Counted from the stretch's first letter, positions 35,757 through 45,907 are shown. The stretch: 64,000 bases of DNA from Pseudomonas cannabina (GCF_900100365.1 NZ_FNKU01000001.1:2294001-2358000), one strand, 5' to 3'. Notes: generated by a model from the sequence alone, not told the origin. Numbers and translations are program-made.

Positions 35757-37113
35757 CGGGAAATCCTTGTGTGTTCAGCCACGGCGCGTTCGACCCACAG
35801 TCGGGCCTGGCCAAGGTAATGAGCCGGATCCAGCAAGCGATCCAGTTCGGCAGATGAAAGCTGCTCGCTGACCTGCGGGTTTTCGCCGAGCACCTGACGC
35901 AGATGCGCGCCCTGCTCCACCGCACGACGGCAACATTGTTCGATCAGGTGATGCGCGGCGTCACGACCGATACGCAGGGCCAGCGCGATGCTCACGGCTT
36001 CGGCCAGCACCAGGCCTTGAGTGGACTCCAGATTGAAGCGCATGCGCTCAGCGTCGACCTGCAAGCCGGGCACGGCCTGCAACGCCTGTTGCAGCGAACC
36101 GGAGACTAGGCAGCACAGCTCCGGCAGGGTTTCCCACTCGGCATGCCACAGCCCGAGGCTGCGCTCATGCTCCTGCGGCATCGCCGTCAGCAGGGTGGCG
36201 ACCAGCCCCGGCGCCCGCGTGGCCGCGCTGATCATCACCGCAGCACCGACCGGATTACGCTTGTGCGGCATGGTTGAAGAACCGCCCTTGCCCGGCGCGG
36301 AGGGCTCGAACACTTCGCCCACTTCGGTCTGCATCAACAGGCTGAGGTCACGCCCCAGCTTGCCGAGGCTGCCGGCGATCATGCCCAGCAGGCTGGCGAA
36401 CTCTACCAGCCGGTCGCGCTGGGTGTGCCAGGGCTGCTCGGGCAGTTGCAGCTGTAATTCACTCGCCAGTGCTTCTGCGACCGGAAACGCCTGATCACCC
36501 AGCGCCGCGAGGCTGCCGGAAGCACCGCCGAATTGCAGGCACAACAGGCGCGGTTTGAGCTCGGCCAGGCGTTGCCGATGGCGAGTGACCGCGCCCAGCC
36601 AGCCGGCGATTTTCATCCCCAGGGTGACGGGCGTGGCTTGTTGTAACCAGGTGCGTCCGGCCAGCGGCGTACCCGCATGACGCTGCGCCTGCTCTGCCAG
36701 CGCCTCGGCCAGTTGCGCAAGATCGCGCTCGAGCAATACGGTCGCCTGACGCAGTTGCAGCACCAGCCCGCTGTCCATCACATCCTGGCTGGTCGCGCCC
36801 ATGTGCACGTAGCGCTCGGCTTCCGGGCTGTGTGCGGCAATCTGCCTGCCCAGCGCCTTGACCAGCGGAATCGCCGAGTTGCCAGCGCTGCCGATGGCGA
36901 TCGCCAGCTCATCGAAATCGAACAGTTCGGCCGACAGCACTGTTCGATATCGGCCACGACACTGGCCGGAATCAGGCCGACCCGCGCCTGAGCCCGAGCC
37001 AGCGCGGCCTCGAAGTCGAGCATGCCCTGCACCCGGCCCTGGTCCGAGAAAATTTCACGCATGTCTGCCTGAGTGAAATAGGCGTCGAAAAGTTGGTTAC
37101 CCGGTCTGCTCAC
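35753..37113 (-). pseudogene. pcaB: 3-carboxy-cis,cis-muconate cycloisomerase, frameshifted
   Basis: Fumarase/aspartase-superfamily enzyme acting after PcaHG. The N-terminal frame (MSRPGNQLFDAYFTQADMRE ... VVADIEQC) stops matching near 36940. The rest (LSAELFDFDELAIAIGSAGN ... GKGGSSTMPHKRNPVGA) continues in another frame. One inserted base, for example a C making TGC CTG TCG, restores a 453-residue protein of family length. The signature GSSTMPHKRNP is intact. This is either a true 1-nt deletion or a sequencing error. It lies in the operon 24 bases after pcaK. Confidence 0.9.
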
Positions 37114-37137
37114 ATCAGCGCTCCAGATTGAATGGTT

Positions 37138-38487
37138 TCAGGTGGCGTCGGCATGGCTGACCCAGCCCTTGATCAGAATCGCCAGCGCGGCCACGGCGGC
37201 CGGGACCACCAGCGCCGTGAGCACCTGCTCGAAGCTCCAGCCCAGGCCGAGCAGCGTAGCACCGGCCCATGCGCCAAGGATCGCACCGAAACGCCCGATC
37301 CCGAGCATCCATGACACGCCTGTGGCGCGGCCCTGCGTGGGGTAGAAACGCGCCGCCAACGACGGCATCGCCGACTGCGCACCATTGATGCACATGCCCG
37401 CGACCAGCACCAGCGTGGCCAGCACCGCAACATTGCCCAGACTTTGTCCGACCAGATACGCAAACACACCCGCCAGCGCGTAGGCGATGCCAATCACCTT
37501 ATGCGGGTTGTAACGGTCCATCGCCCAGCCGACACCCACGGCGCTCAACACCCCGCCGAACTGGAACAACGCACCGATGAACGCCGACTGCTGCATGCTT
37601 GCGCCGCTGTCACGCATCAGCGTCGGCAGCCAGCTGGTCAGCAGGTAGACGATCACCAGGCCCATGAAATAGGTCAGCCACAACAACAGCGTGCCCGCAC
37701 TGTAAGTGCCGGAAAAGATCACTTTCAGCACATTGCGGCTGCTCACGGTTTTCTGCTCGGGCACGGTAAACGCCGTGACGCTTGCCACCACCTTCGGAGC
37801 AATCGGCGCCAGCACCTTGCGTACCTGCTCGGCGCCACGGTTGCGCACCACCAGAAAGCGCGCCGACTCTGGCAGCCAGACCATCAGCACCAGCGCCAGT
37901 ATCAATGGCAGGATTCCGCCGAGCATCAGCAAGCTGTGCCAGCCCATGCTCGGGATCAGCTTGGCTGACACAAAGCCGCCGCACGCCATGCCCAGATTGA
38001 AACCGCAGAACATGCTGGTCACCAGCAACGATTTGAGCCGCTCCGGGGTGTATTCCGACAGCAGCGTGGTGGCGTTGGGCATCGCTGCACCCAGCCCCAA
38101 CCCGGTCAACAGGCGCAGCACCAGCAACTGATCGATGTTGCTGCTGTAGGCAGATGCCAGGCTGAAAATACCGAACAGGAACACCGCGACCACCAGCACC
38201 CATTTGCGCCCGAAACGGTCAGCCAGCGGGCCGGAACCCAATGCGCCAAAGACCATGCCGATCAGTGCCGCACTCATCACCGGGCCCAGACTGGCGCGGT
38301 CGATCCCCCAGTCCTGACTGAGCGCCGGGGCGATGAAGCCCATCGCGGCCGTGTCGAGACCGTCAAGAAAGACAATCAGAAAACACAGGGCGACCACCCG
38401 CCACTGATACCCGGACAGCGGTTGTGCGTTGATGAAAGCCTGAACGTCGAGCGTACCCGATGCAGGCCCGCTGGCTGAAAGCGTCAT
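37138..38487 (-). CDS. pcaK: Aromatic acid:H+ symporter (PcaK type)
   Basis: 449 residues, MFS of the aromatic acid family with 12 membrane segments. The signature FLDGLDTAAMGFIAPAL carries the DGxD motif, and GPLADRFGRKWVL is the loop 2-3 motif. It takes up 4-hydroxybenzoate or protocatechuate and lies inside the pca operon between pcaG and pcaB. Whether the substrate is protocatechuate or 4-hydroxybenzoate is not determinable here. Confidence 0.9.
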   Translation of the reverse strand: MTLSASGPASGTLDVQAFINAQPLSGYQWRVVALCFLIVFLDGLDTAAMGFIAPALSQDWGIDRASLGPVMSAALIGMVFGALGSGPLADRFGRKWVLVVAVFLFGIFSLASAYSSNIDQLLVLRLLTGLGLGAAMPNATTLLSEYTPERLKSLLVTSMFCGFNLGMACGGFVSAKLIPSMGWHSLLMLGGILPLILALVLMVWLPESARFLVVRNRGAEQVRKVLAPIAPKVVASVTAFTVPEQKTVSSRNVLKVIFSGTYSAGTLLLWLTYFMGLVIVYLLTSWLPTLMRDSGASMQQSAFIGALFQFGGVLSAVGVGWAMDRYNPHKVIGIAYALAGVFAYLVGQSLGNVAVLATLVLVAGMCINGAQSAMPSLAARFYPTQGRATGVSWMLGIGRFGAILGAWAGATLLGLGWSFEQVLTALVVPAAVAALAILIKGWVSHADAT

Positions 38488-38555
38488 GTCGGTGTCCTTT
38501 TATTTTTATAAGGTCGCCTGCCGATGCAGGCGCCATGAAACGCATGCACACTGCT

Positions 38556-39158
38556 TCAGAAATCGAAAAACACCGTCTCGTCTTCTCCCTGCACGCAAAT
38601 ATCGAAACGATAGGCCAACCGGCCGTCATGCGTGCAGCGACGCGCGATCAGGGTTTCGCGACGCGGCGGCTGCTCGATCAGGTTCAGCACCGGGTCGATG
38701 GAATTGGCCTGCGCTTCGTCGTCGAAATACAGCCGCGTCTGCAGATGAATATTGATGCCACGGGCGAACAGCGAGACGTTGACGTGCGCCGCCATCGGCA
38801 CGCCCGCTGCATTGCGCACCGAGCCCGGTTTTATGGTTTTCAACAACCACTGGCCGTCGTCGGTGGTCGCCGTGCGGCCGAAGCCATTGAACGGCCGCTC
38901 CGGGTGAAACTCGGTGTCATACACGCCTTGGTGATCGGCCTGCCAGAACTCCAGATACGCATCGCGGATCAAGTGGCCGTTGCCGTCGAAGACGTTGCCC
39001 AGCAGCACGATGTGCTCGCCCGGCGCGTCAGGTTTGGCCAGCTCGTTCCAGATCTCCAGCTCGCGGGGCGGATTGCCGGCCACTTGCGGAGCGAGACCGA
39101 TGTGCACGTAAGGGCCAGCGGTTTGCGAAGGGGTTTCTTGCAGCAGTTGTACGGGCAT
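38556..39158 (-). CDS. pcaG: Protocatechuate 3,4-dioxygenase alpha subunit
   Basis: 200 residues. Intradiol dioxygenase fold with TAGPYVHIGLAPQ, LIRDAYLEFWQADHQGVYD and a C-terminal YRFDICVQGEDETVFFDF. The alpha subunit lacks the iron site but shapes the active site with PcaH. Eleven bases after pcaH on the same strand. Ring-opens protocatechuate to 3-carboxymuconate. Confidence 0.96.
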   Translation of the reverse strand: MPVQLLQETPSQTAGPYVHIGLAPQVAGNPPRELEIWNELAKPDAPGEHIVLLGNVFDGNGHLIRDAYLEFWQADHQGVYDTEFHPERPFNGFGRTATTDDGQWLLKTIKPGSVRNAAGVPMAAHVNVSLFARGINIHLQTRLYFDDEAQANSIDPVLNLIEQPPRRETLIARRCTHDGRLAYRFDICVQGEDETVFFDF

Positions 39159-39169
39159 GGCGAACCTCC

Positions 39170-39889
39170 TCAGCCGTTTTCGAAGTGCGTCTTGCGCTGG
39201 CCGCGCAACACGATGTCAAAGCGATACGCCAGGCAATCCATCGGGTTGCCCAACGCCAGATCGAGCCGGGCGATCAGGCTTTGCACCGCATCCGGGTTGG
39301 TGATCGACTTGACGATCGGGCAGATCGGAATCAGCGGATCGCCTTCGAAATACAACTGCGTGATCAAGCGTGTGGCGATCGACGGGCCGCTGATCGACAC
39401 ATGCACATGGGCCGGACGCCAGTCGTTGGGGCCGTTGCGCCACGGGTACGGGCCAGGCTTGACGGTCCGGAAGCTGTAGTTGCCTTCGCTGTCGGTCAGT
39501 GCGCGCCCGACGCCGCCGAAATTGGGGTCGATAGGTGCCAGGTAGGCATCGCGCTTATGACGGTAGCGACCGCCCGCATTGGCCTGCCAGATTTCCACCA
39601 GCGTATGGGGGATCGGCTTGCCGTACTGATCGCAGACCCGACCGGCAATCAGGATGCGCTCGCCGATCGGCAAGCCACCGTGATTGAAATTGAGCAACAG
39701 GTCGTTGTCGTGCGGGCCGAACTGCAAATGCGAAAAGTCCGGGCCTGAGGTCTCGGAAATGGATTGCGGAATACTGACCAGCGCCTGGCGCGGCGAGCGC
39801 AGGATCGAAGTCTTGTAGTCCGGGGTCAGGGCTTTCGGGTGCCAGTTTCGGTCACGAATGACGAAGCGGCTGTTGTCCGCGGCAGACAT
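39170..39889 (-). CDS. pcaH: Protocatechuate 3,4-dioxygenase beta subunit
   Basis: 239 residues. The iron-binding subunit, with ligands in the family context: the Tyr of [14 protein letters not shown], the Tyr of PGPYPWRNG, and the His pair of [12 protein letters not shown]. It forms the dioxygenase with PcaG. It is the first enzyme gene after pcaQ, 127 bases downstream on the same strand, with a PcaQ-type box in that gap. Confidence 0.96.
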   Translation of the reverse strand: MSAADNSRFVIRDRNWHPKALTPDYKTSILRSPRQALVSIPQSISETSGPDFSHLQFGPHDNDLLLNFNHGGLPIGERILIAGRVCDQYGKPIPHTLVEIWQANAGGRYRHKRDAYLAPIDPNFGGVGRALTDSEGNYSFRTVKPGPYPWRNGPNDWRPAHVHVSISGPSIATRLITQLYFEGDPLIPICPIVKSITNPDAVQSLIARLDLALGNPMDCLAYRFDIVLRGQRKTHFENG

Positions 39890-40004
39890 GGCGTTCTCCT
39901 TGTTTTTCTTGTGCGCGCGCAGGCATCGATCACCTACGCTACAGGCTGCGGCAAAGTGTCGCGCAACTCATGCTTACGGAGAACTGAAATAAACCCATTC
40001 ATCC

Positions 40005-40020
40005 ATAACCATATGATTAT
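40005..40020. promoter_or_regulatory. Probable PcaQ-binding site
   Basis: ATAACC-ATAT-GATTAT resembles the known PcaQ box ATAACC-N4-GGTTAA and sits in a larger inverted repeat CCATAA...TTATGG. It overlaps the pcaQ stop codon and is about 115 bases before the pcaH ATG. Confidence 0.6.
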
Positions 40021-40946
40021 GGATGCTGCACCTGGCGGTACGCTGCCCCGATACTGCGCAACTCATCGACACACCAGTGCGCCGCGCGGCTCAACGGCAG
40101 CGCCGGGTTACTGCACAACCCGACCGAACCGCCCGGTTCACGAATGCCCATGTCCAGCTCAACCAGCGTGCCGCCTTGCAACTCCAGCGAAACCGCATCC
40201 AGCGGCGCGATCCAGATGGCGTTGCTGCATTGCACGTAACGACGGCTCAGGCTGAGTGAAAGCGTTTCCAGACGCTGGCGCGGCATCTGGATTCCGCACT
40301 GCACGAACAGGCTGTCGGCAAACTTGCGGATGGTGGTGCCAGCAAGCGGCAGCACCAGTGGGAACCGCTCCAGGCTTTCACGCTTGAGCGGCGCGTCCAG
40401 CAACGGGTGGTCGTTACGCACCACCAGCGTCATCGACTCGCTGTACAGGTGTTCGAAGGTCAGGCCCTGAATCTGCGGGCTGTCGGTCATTCGCCCGACC
40501 ACCAGATCCAGCTCGCCCACCCGCAATTGCGACAACAGATAGGCGCTGGGCCCGGTCATCACACTGACGATCAGCGCCGGGTGCTTCGCATGCAGGCGAC
40601 TGACCACCTCAGGAACCAGCAGGCTTTCGGCCGTCGACAGCACACCCAGCCGCGCGGTCACCGTTTCATGCTCGCCGGAACGCAGGCTGTTGACCCCTTC
40701 ACGAAGAGCCTGAACGCTCGGCCCGGCGAAGCGCATGAAGGCCACGCCGGCTTCGGTGAGCGCGGCACCACTCTTGCTGCGCACGAACAGCGTGGTCGCC
40801 AGCAGGGTTTCCAGCTCCTTGATGCTTTTGGACAAAGCGGGCTGGCTGATCGACAACGCATCCGAGGCGCGCGCCAGACTGCCCTGACGCGCCACTTCGA
40901 GGAAGCACACCAGATGGCGGAATTTGATCCGGGTATCGATATTCAA
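40017..40946 (-). CDS. pcaQ: LysR-type activator of the pca operon
   Basis: 309 residues. The N-terminal helix-turn-helix reads FLEVARQGSLARASDALSIS then QPALSKSIKELE, followed by a substrate-binding domain (GVLSTAESLLVPEVVSRLH). PcaQ activates pca genes in response to the pathway intermediate carboxymuconolactone (known). Here it is upstream and on the same strand as pcaH, rather than divergent. Confidence 0.88.
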   Translation of the reverse strand: MNIDTRIKFRHLVCFLEVARQGSLARASDALSISQPALSKSIKELETLLATTLFVRSKSGAALTEAGVAFMRFAGPSVQALREGVNSLRSGEHETVTARLGVLSTAESLLVPEVVSRLHAKHPALIVSVMTGPSAYLLSQLRVGELDLVVGRMTDSPQIQGLTFEHLYSESMTLVVRNDHPLLDAPLKRESLERFPLVLPLAGTTIRKFADSLFVQCGIQMPRQRLETLSLSLSRRYVQCSNAIWIAPLDAVSLELQGGTLVELDMGIREPGGSVGLCSNPALPLSRAAHWCVDELRSIGAAYRQVQHP

Positions 40947-40995
40947 AGCGCGGCAGGTCCAGAGTAATGAAGAAAAATGCAGTGCAAGGATGGAA

Positions 40996-41238
40996 TCAAC
41001 GGCTCAGGAACGACACCACCTGCGGCTCGTCGAACGGCCACTCCAGCTCTTCTCCGGTATCGATGCGACGCAATACCGGGATGCACAGCTCGTAGCGCTC
41101 GAACAGCTGTTCATCTTCGCTGATATCTATCAGCTCAACCATCAAACCGTGCTCAATCGCCAGCGGCAGCAATACCGACTCGGCAACCTCGCACAGGTGG
41201 CACCCCGGGGTTCCGAACAGCTGGCATTCGGGTGGCAT
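40996..41238 (-). CDS. Glutaredoxin-like thiol protein
   Basis: 80 residues with a CxxC redox motif (GTPGCHLCEVAE) near residue 13 and a thioredoxin-like pattern (LMVELIDISED, CIPVLRR with the cis-Pro). It matches the small glutaredoxin-like (DUF836) family. Partner unknown. It lies 49 bases before pcaQ on the same strand and may share its transcript by chance. Confidence 0.85.
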   Translation of the reverse strand: MPPECQLFGTPGCHLCEVAESVLLPLAIEHGLMVELIDISEDEQLFERYELCIPVLRRIDTGEELEWPFDEPQVVSFLSR

Positions 41239-41314
41239 GCGTGCATCCTCGCAATAAATACGTCTGACCGGGAATCATTCTAGGCCGGGTGCCGGGCAAC
41301 GTCGAGGTGCCGGG

Positions 41315-42400
41315 CTAGGCTGCTTCTTTAGTCGAATGCGTCCTGAAATGTCGCTTGCTGAAGGCGTTGGCGCGGTCCAGTACAGGTTTCTCGAAGCCGC
41401 GATAACCGACCCAGCCGTAGCAGATCGCTGCCGCCATCATCAGCAGGGCGAACAACAGATTATCCAGATAACTTTGCGGCCACGCGCCCACCAGACTCCA
41501 GACCCGGCCGATCACGCCGAGTACAAGCAGGTGAGACAGATAGACGGTGTAGGACATATCACCCACGACCACCAGAAAGCTCGGCACCGAAAGCCGCTTG
41601 CGGCGCTCCAGCAAGGCCAGGGTCAGCACCAGCAAGCCGAATGTGCCGCCCACCAGTAACATGCGCGACAAGCCCTGGCTGTCATACAGCCGGTAGTGCC
41701 CGATCAGCGCCATGCCCGGCAGCAAAGCCACGCCCAACAAGGCGTACACCGCGGCCGTCAGCAAGCGCGCGCTGTGATGACCATAAAAGAACAGCGCCAG
41801 CGCTGCGCCGATGATGAATTCCAGTGAGTAAGGGTGCAGGATGATTTTCAGCGCGGACGAATAGTCCTGCCAGTCCGCCAGCGCGTTGAAGACCATGATG
41901 ATCAGCGCCCAACTGCCCAGCAGCAGCGGCAAGAGGCGTTCGCGCAACAGCAGCAAGGCGCAGAACACCACGTAGAACCACAATTCGAACAGCAGCGACC
42001 ATGCCACCATCACCAACAGCACCTTGTCGTTGGGCAGCAACAGGAACGACATGAGCAGGTTGGACGAACCATGCCCGCTGTTGACCATCCCTGGCTGCAC
42101 CAGATAAACCGCCAGGGTGATGAAGAAGTACAGCCAGTATGTCGGGTAGATGCGCGACAGCCGGTTGAACAGAAAACGTTGTGCTTCTACACCGCTCTGA
42201 AAGCGACCGCGGCTGACAATCACCATCACGAACCCGCTGATGACGAAGAACAGGTCGACACCCAACTGAAAAAAATCGAGCCACGGCGGCAACAGGATAT
42301 CGCCACCGGAAAACTTGCTCTCTACCGACATCATGTGAAACAGCACCACGCCAAGGACTGCAACGCCCCTGAGCCCTTGCAGGGAATACAGCCGCTCCAT
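41315..42400 (-). CDS. Membrane-bound acyltransferase (family 3)
   Basis: 361 residues from the ATG at 42400 (MERLYSLQGLRGVAVLGVVL), where GGAGAAAGGC is a better-placed ribosome site than for the upstream ATG at 42412. About ten membrane segments. The active-site His is in GVVLFHMMSV, and GVDLFFVISGFVMV is the family signature. Such enzymes O-acylate surface polysaccharides or exported glycans. The substrate is not indicated by neighbours. Confidence 0.88.
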   Translation of the reverse strand: MERLYSLQGLRGVAVLGVVLFHMMSVESKFSGGDILLPPWLDFFQLGVDLFFVISGFVMVIVSRGRFQSGVEAQRFLFNRLSRIYPTYWLYFFITLAVYLVQPGMVNSGHGSSNLLMSFLLLPNDKVLLVMVAWSLLFELWFYVVFCALLLLRERLLPLLLGSWALIIMVFNALADWQDYSSALKIILHPYSLEFIIGAALALFFYGHHSARLLTAAVYALLGVALLPGMALIGHYRLYDSQGLSRMLLVGGTFGLLVLTLALLERRKRLSVPSFLVVVGDMSYTVYLSHLLVLGVIGRVWSLVGAWPQSYLDNLLFALLMMAAAICYGWVGYRGFEKPVLDRANAFSKRHFRTHSTKEAA

Positions 42401-42679
42401 GCCTTTCTCCATCCTCTCGGTATTTTCAAAACCCTGTTATTGCCGCGCCCGGCGCGCTTTTATGCCCTTGTACAGGGTGACGCGTGTGGAGCATAGCCAA
42501 AGGCGAGAAATACGGAACCCTCAAATCTTCCTTCACTGCCGGTTTTTCCTGACGGGCGGTTTTGGAGTAAGGTGCAGCGGCAGCAGGCTGCCTGATGAAA
42601 CACGATGCGCCAATCGAAGTGAACCTTCAGGAATCGCCTGCACTCGAACCATCCATACGCCACCTAAACGGAGAAAATC

Positions 42680-42994
42680 ATGGCCAGTCAAACCGCACAG
42701 AATGCTCAGGAAATCCTGAGAGCAGACTTCCAGACCCTGGTTGCCGACACCGAAAAACTGCTGGCGCACACCGCGTCGCTGGCTGGTGAGCAAGCCGATG
42801 AACTGCGTGGCCAGATTCGCGAAAGCCTGTTGCGTGCCAAGGAAACCCTGAAAACCACCGAAGACTCGTTGCGCGAGCGCGGTGAAGCGGCAGTGATCGC
42901 GACAGAAGACTACGTACAAAACAACCCATGGCAGTCGGTCGGCATCGCCGCAGGCGTCGGCTTTCTGATCGGTCTGCTGGCTACAAGGCGCTAA
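42680..42994 (+). CDS. DUF883 / ElaB-YqjD family ribosome-associated membrane protein
   Basis: 104 residues. A long amphipathic helix with heptad pattern (LRADFQTLVADTEKLLAHTA) is followed by a C-terminal membrane anchor (SVGIAAGVGFLIGLLATRR) with a glycine-rich core. E. coli relatives tether ribosomes to the membrane in stationary phase (known for YqjD/ElaB). GGAGAAAATC precedes the ATG. It is the first gene of a three-gene unit. Confidence 0.9.
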   Translation: MASQTAQNAQEILRADFQTLVADTEKLLAHTASLAGEQADELRGQIRESLLRAKETLKTTEDSLRERGEAAVIATEDYVQNNPWQSVGIAAGVGFLIGLLATRR

Positions 42995-42998
42995 CATC

Positions 42999-43391
42999 AT
43001 GACTCTTGGAACGGAATCAGCACCGCCCGAGGGGACTCCGGGCTCTTCACCGCGGCGCCTCGGCGCTGCTTTCCTTGGCCTGCTGCACACCCATGTGGAA
43101 CTGTTCGGCATCGAGTTGCAGGAGCAGAAAGCACGCACCGTCAGCCTGCTGCTGTTCGCAGGGCTGGCACTGGTCTTCGGCCTGCTGCTGCTGACCGGGC
43201 TCTCGGCCTTGCTGCTGATCGTTCTATGGGACAGCTACCGACTGGCCGGAATCATTGGCCTGTGTACGTTCTACTTCCTGGCCGCCATCTTTTGCGGATT
43301 GCGCCTGAAGTCAGCTATTTTCGATGAGTCGTCACCCTTTCACGCGACCCTCGAAGAACTGGCCAATGACCGTGAGCGATTGATGCCATGA
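42999..43391 (+). CDS. YqjE-type phage-holin-superfamily membrane protein
   Basis: 130 residues with two membrane segments (LLLFAGLALVFGLLLLTG and LAGIIGLCTFYFLAAIFCG) after a short amphipathic stretch (LLHTHVELFGIELQEQKA). It matches the YqjE family that always accompanies DUF883 genes. Starts four bases after the DUF883 stop and overlaps the next gene by four bases (ATGA). Confidence 0.85.
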   Translation: MTLGTESAPPEGTPGSSPRRLGAAFLGLLHTHVELFGIELQEQKARTVSLLLFAGLALVFGLLLLTGLSALLLIVLWDSYRLAGIIGLCTFYFLAAIFCGLRLKSAIFDESSPFHATLEELANDRERLMP

Positions 43392-43744
43392 GTGAACCCA
43401 AGTCGCACCAGAGCAACACCCGACGTGAATTGCGCAAGGCACTGATCCGCCTGCGCATGGAGATGCACCGTCAGGAAATCCGCCACGAATCCACGCAACT
43501 GTTGCAGCCGCTGCAACGCTTCCGTGGCATTCGGCACGACTGGAAAAGCGCGCTGGGTTTCCGCCACGCGCCGCTCTGGGGTGTGGGCTCGGTCGCCCTG
43601 CTCGGTTTTCTGAGCGGCAAGCGGGCCAAGACCGGACGCACCAGCCTGCTGGGCCGCCTGTTGAAACTGGGCATCACCCTGACGCCGCTGATCAAGGTGG
43701 CCATGCAAAGCCGTGCCATTCAGAATCGCAACAGAAGACTCTGA
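43388..43744 (+). CDS. Third protein of the DUF883-YqjE unit, YqjK-like position
   Basis: 118 residues, rich in Arg and Leu, with a helical N-terminus (RRELRKALIRLRMEMHRQEI) and a hydrophobic stretch (LWGVGSVALLGFLSGKRA). Translation is coupled to YqjE by an ATGA overlap. Function is unknown, but the position matches the YqjK slot in E. coli. A terminator follows. Confidence 0.75.
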   Translation: MSEPKSHQSNTRRELRKALIRLRMEMHRQEIRHESTQLLQPLQRFRGIRHDWKSALGFRHAPLWGVGSVALLGFLSGKRAKTGRTSLLGRLLKLGITLTPLIKVAMQSRAIQNRNRRL

Positions 43745-43784
43745 TTACTGCGGCGCGCTGTGTGAATCAAGCCTGAACGTACTT

Positions 43785-43810
43785 GCCCGCCCCGGATTTC
43801 CGGGGCGGGC
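43785..43810 (+). terminator. Rho-independent terminator
   Basis: GCCCGCCCCGGA-TT-TCCGGGGCGGGC, a 12-bp perfect stem followed by ATTTGCTTTTT. Ends the DUF883-YqjE unit. Confidence 0.88.
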
Positions 43811-43915
43811 ATTTGCTTTTTCATGTGGCCTGTTTCGGTGTATACCGCCTCAAGCCCTTGCGGCGGGCGTGGCGAACCGGGAAGCTAGGCAACGACTTTC
43901 GACGGAGTGACCGCC

Positions 43916-45247
43916 TTGGATTGGCAAACCCTGCTTAACCGCGAACGACTTGGCAAACCCCTGCACAGCCCCGAAGAACTGGGGCGCAGTCCGTTTCACA
44001 AGGACCACGACCGTATCATCTTCTCCGGCGCCTTTCGCCGTCTGGGTCGCAAGACTCAGGTGCACCCGGTGTCCAGCAATGATCACATTCACACGCGCCT
44101 GACCCATTCGCTGGAAGTCAGCTGCGTCGGCCGTTCGCTGGGCATGCGCGTGGGTGAAACCCTGCGTTCTGCCCTGCCCGACTGGTGCGACCCCAGCGAC
44201 CTGGGCATGGTGGTGCAATCTGCCTGCCTGGCGCATGACATCGGCAACCCGCCGTTCGGCCACTCGGGCGAGGACGCGATTCGCAACTGGTTCAATCAGG
44301 CGGCCGGGCGCGGCTGGCTCGACGCGATGAGCGAGACCGAGCGCAACGACTTTCTCAATTTCGAAGGCAATGCGCAGGGCTTTCGGGTCCTGACCCAGCT
44401 TGAGTATCACCAGTTCGACGGCGGCACGCGCCTGACCTACGCCACGCTGGGCACCTACCTCAAATACCCGTGGACCGCCCGCCATGCCGACTCGCTGGGG
44501 TACAAAAAGCACAAGTTCGGCTGTTATCAGAGCGAATTGCCGATCCTTGAGCAGATCGCTGGCAAGCTCGGTCTGCCGCAGCTTGAAGACGAGCGCTGGG
44601 CCCGGCATCCGCTGGTTTATCTGATGGAAGCCGCCGACGATATCTGCTACGCGCTGATCGACCTGGAAGACGGTCTGGAGATGGACCTGCTGGACTACGC
44701 GGAAGTGGAGTCACTGCTGCTCGGGCTGGTCGGCGATGATCTGCCGGAAACCTATCGCCAGCTCGGCCCGGGCGACTCGCGACGCCGCAAACTGGCAATC
44801 CTGCGCGGCAAGGCCATCGAGCACCTGACCAACGCCGCCGCGAGGGCATTTGTCGAACAGCAAGACGCGCTGCTCGCGGGCACCCTGCCCGGTGATCTGG
44901 TCGAGCACATGCACGGGCCCGCCAAACGTTGCGTCTTGAGCGCCAAGGACATGGCTCGCAAGAAAATATTCCAGGACAAGCGCAAGACGCTGCATGAAAT
45001 CGGGGCCTACACCACGCTGGAAATACTGCTCAACGCGTTCTGCGGTGCAGCGCTCGAACAGTTTGGCGGTAAAACCCCCTCGTTCAAGCATCGGCGGATT
45101 CTCGACCTGCTGGGCAACAGCGCGCCCGACCCCAAAGCGCCGCTGCACGCCTCTTTTCTGCGCATGATCGACTTCATCGCTGGAATGACCGACAGCTACG
45201 CAAGTGAAATGGCCAGAGAAATGACCGGACGCTCGGGTCAAATCTAG
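43916..45247 (+). CDS. dgt: Deoxyguanosinetriphosphate triphosphohydrolase-like protein
   Basis: 443 residues from the TTG at 43916. GGAG at 43904-43907 is eight bases before it, and relatives begin [17 protein letters not shown] at 43907 would overlap that site. HD-domain metal residues are visible in [27 protein letters not shown] and DDICYALID. The enzyme hydrolyses dNTPs to deoxynucleoside and triphosphate. It is a single gene with its own terminator. Confidence 0.92.
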   Translation: MDWQTLLNRERLGKPLHSPEELGRSPFHKDHDRIIFSGAFRRLGRKTQVHPVSSNDHIHTRLTHSLEVSCVGRSLGMRVGETLRSALPDWCDPSDLGMVVQSACLAHDIGNPPFGHSGEDAIRNWFNQAAGRGWLDAMSETERNDFLNFEGNAQGFRVLTQLEYHQFDGGTRLTYATLGTYLKYPWTARHADSLGYKKHKFGCYQSELPILEQIAGKLGLPQLEDERWARHPLVYLMEAADDICYALIDLEDGLEMDLLDYAEVESLLLGLVGDDLPETYRQLGPGDSRRRKLAILRGKAIEHLTNAAARAFVEQQDALLAGTLPGDLVEHMHGPAKRCVLSAKDMARKKIFQDKRKTLHEIGAYTTLEILLNAFCGAALEQFGGKTPSFKHRRILDLLGNSAPDPKAPLHASFLRMIDFIAGMTDSYASEMAREMTGRSGQI

Positions 45248-45261
45248 TCCTCATCGACAGC

Positions 45262-45295
45262 CCGAACGCCCGCGCGCTTGCCGACGGGCGTTCGG
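45262..45295 (+). terminator. Rho-independent terminator after dgt
   Basis: CCGAACGCCCG (45262-45272) pairs with CGGGCGTTCGG (45285-45295) and is followed by TCGCTTTTGC. Confidence 0.85.
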
Positions 45296-45508
45296 TCGCT
45301 TTTGCTCGACCCTCTGGCAACCCCCGAAAATACGGATGCGCCCTACACGTTTGTCAGACGAATCCTATCGCAGCTTTTCTTGCATCCCTCAATAATTCCC
45401 GCCACTTCACTGCCCTGTCGGCACTCATCCACCTGCCTGCGATGCTTACGGGTTCGCATGACGCCTGACGATGCGTAGCGGCATCGCCAACGCCTTTCCG
45501 GAAAAATC

Positions 45509-45907
45509 ATGTCCAGAAACAATCTGCGCATCCTGCTGGTCGAGGATCATCCCTTTCAACTGATCGCCACCCAGGTCTTGCTCAACAATCAGGGCTACTT
45601 TCTGCTGACACCGGCGCTCACTGCAGCGGAAGCGCTGGCCGCCATGCAGCGCAGCCCCGAGCCCTATGACCTTTTGCTGTGCGACCAGTGCCTGCCCGAC
45701 CTGAGCGGTTTCGAACTCATCGGCCAGGCCTTCCGCCACGGTCTGGCGCGCTGCGCCATCTTGCTCAGCGGCTTGCCCGATGCGCAACTCGAAGACCTGC
45801 AACAGTGCGCCGTGAAGCGCAACCTGCCACTGCTCGGCTACCTGAGCAAGCCCCTGCACGGGCCCGACCTGAGTCGCCTGCTCGACACGCTGTCCGGTCA
45901 GGAATAA
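45509..45907 (+). CDS. Single-domain response regulator (REC only)
   Basis: 132 residues, one receiver domain: acidic pair in LLVEDHPFQL, phosphoacceptor Asp in LLLCDQCLPDLSG, conserved Thr/Ser region ILLSGLP and Lys in YLSKPLHG. No output domain. It lies just upstream of the NarL-type regulator and BvgS-type kinase. In P. aeruginosa the comparable Roc/Sad locus has a REC-EAL protein here. This one lacks EAL and may act as a phosphate sink or adaptor (inference). Confidence 0.88.
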   Translation: MSRNNLRILLVEDHPFQLIATQVLLNNQGYFLLTPALTAAEALAAMQRSPEPYDLLLCDQCLPDLSGFELIGQAFRHGLARCAILLSGLPDAQLEDLQQCAVKRNLPLLGYLSKPLHGPDLSRLLDTLSGQE

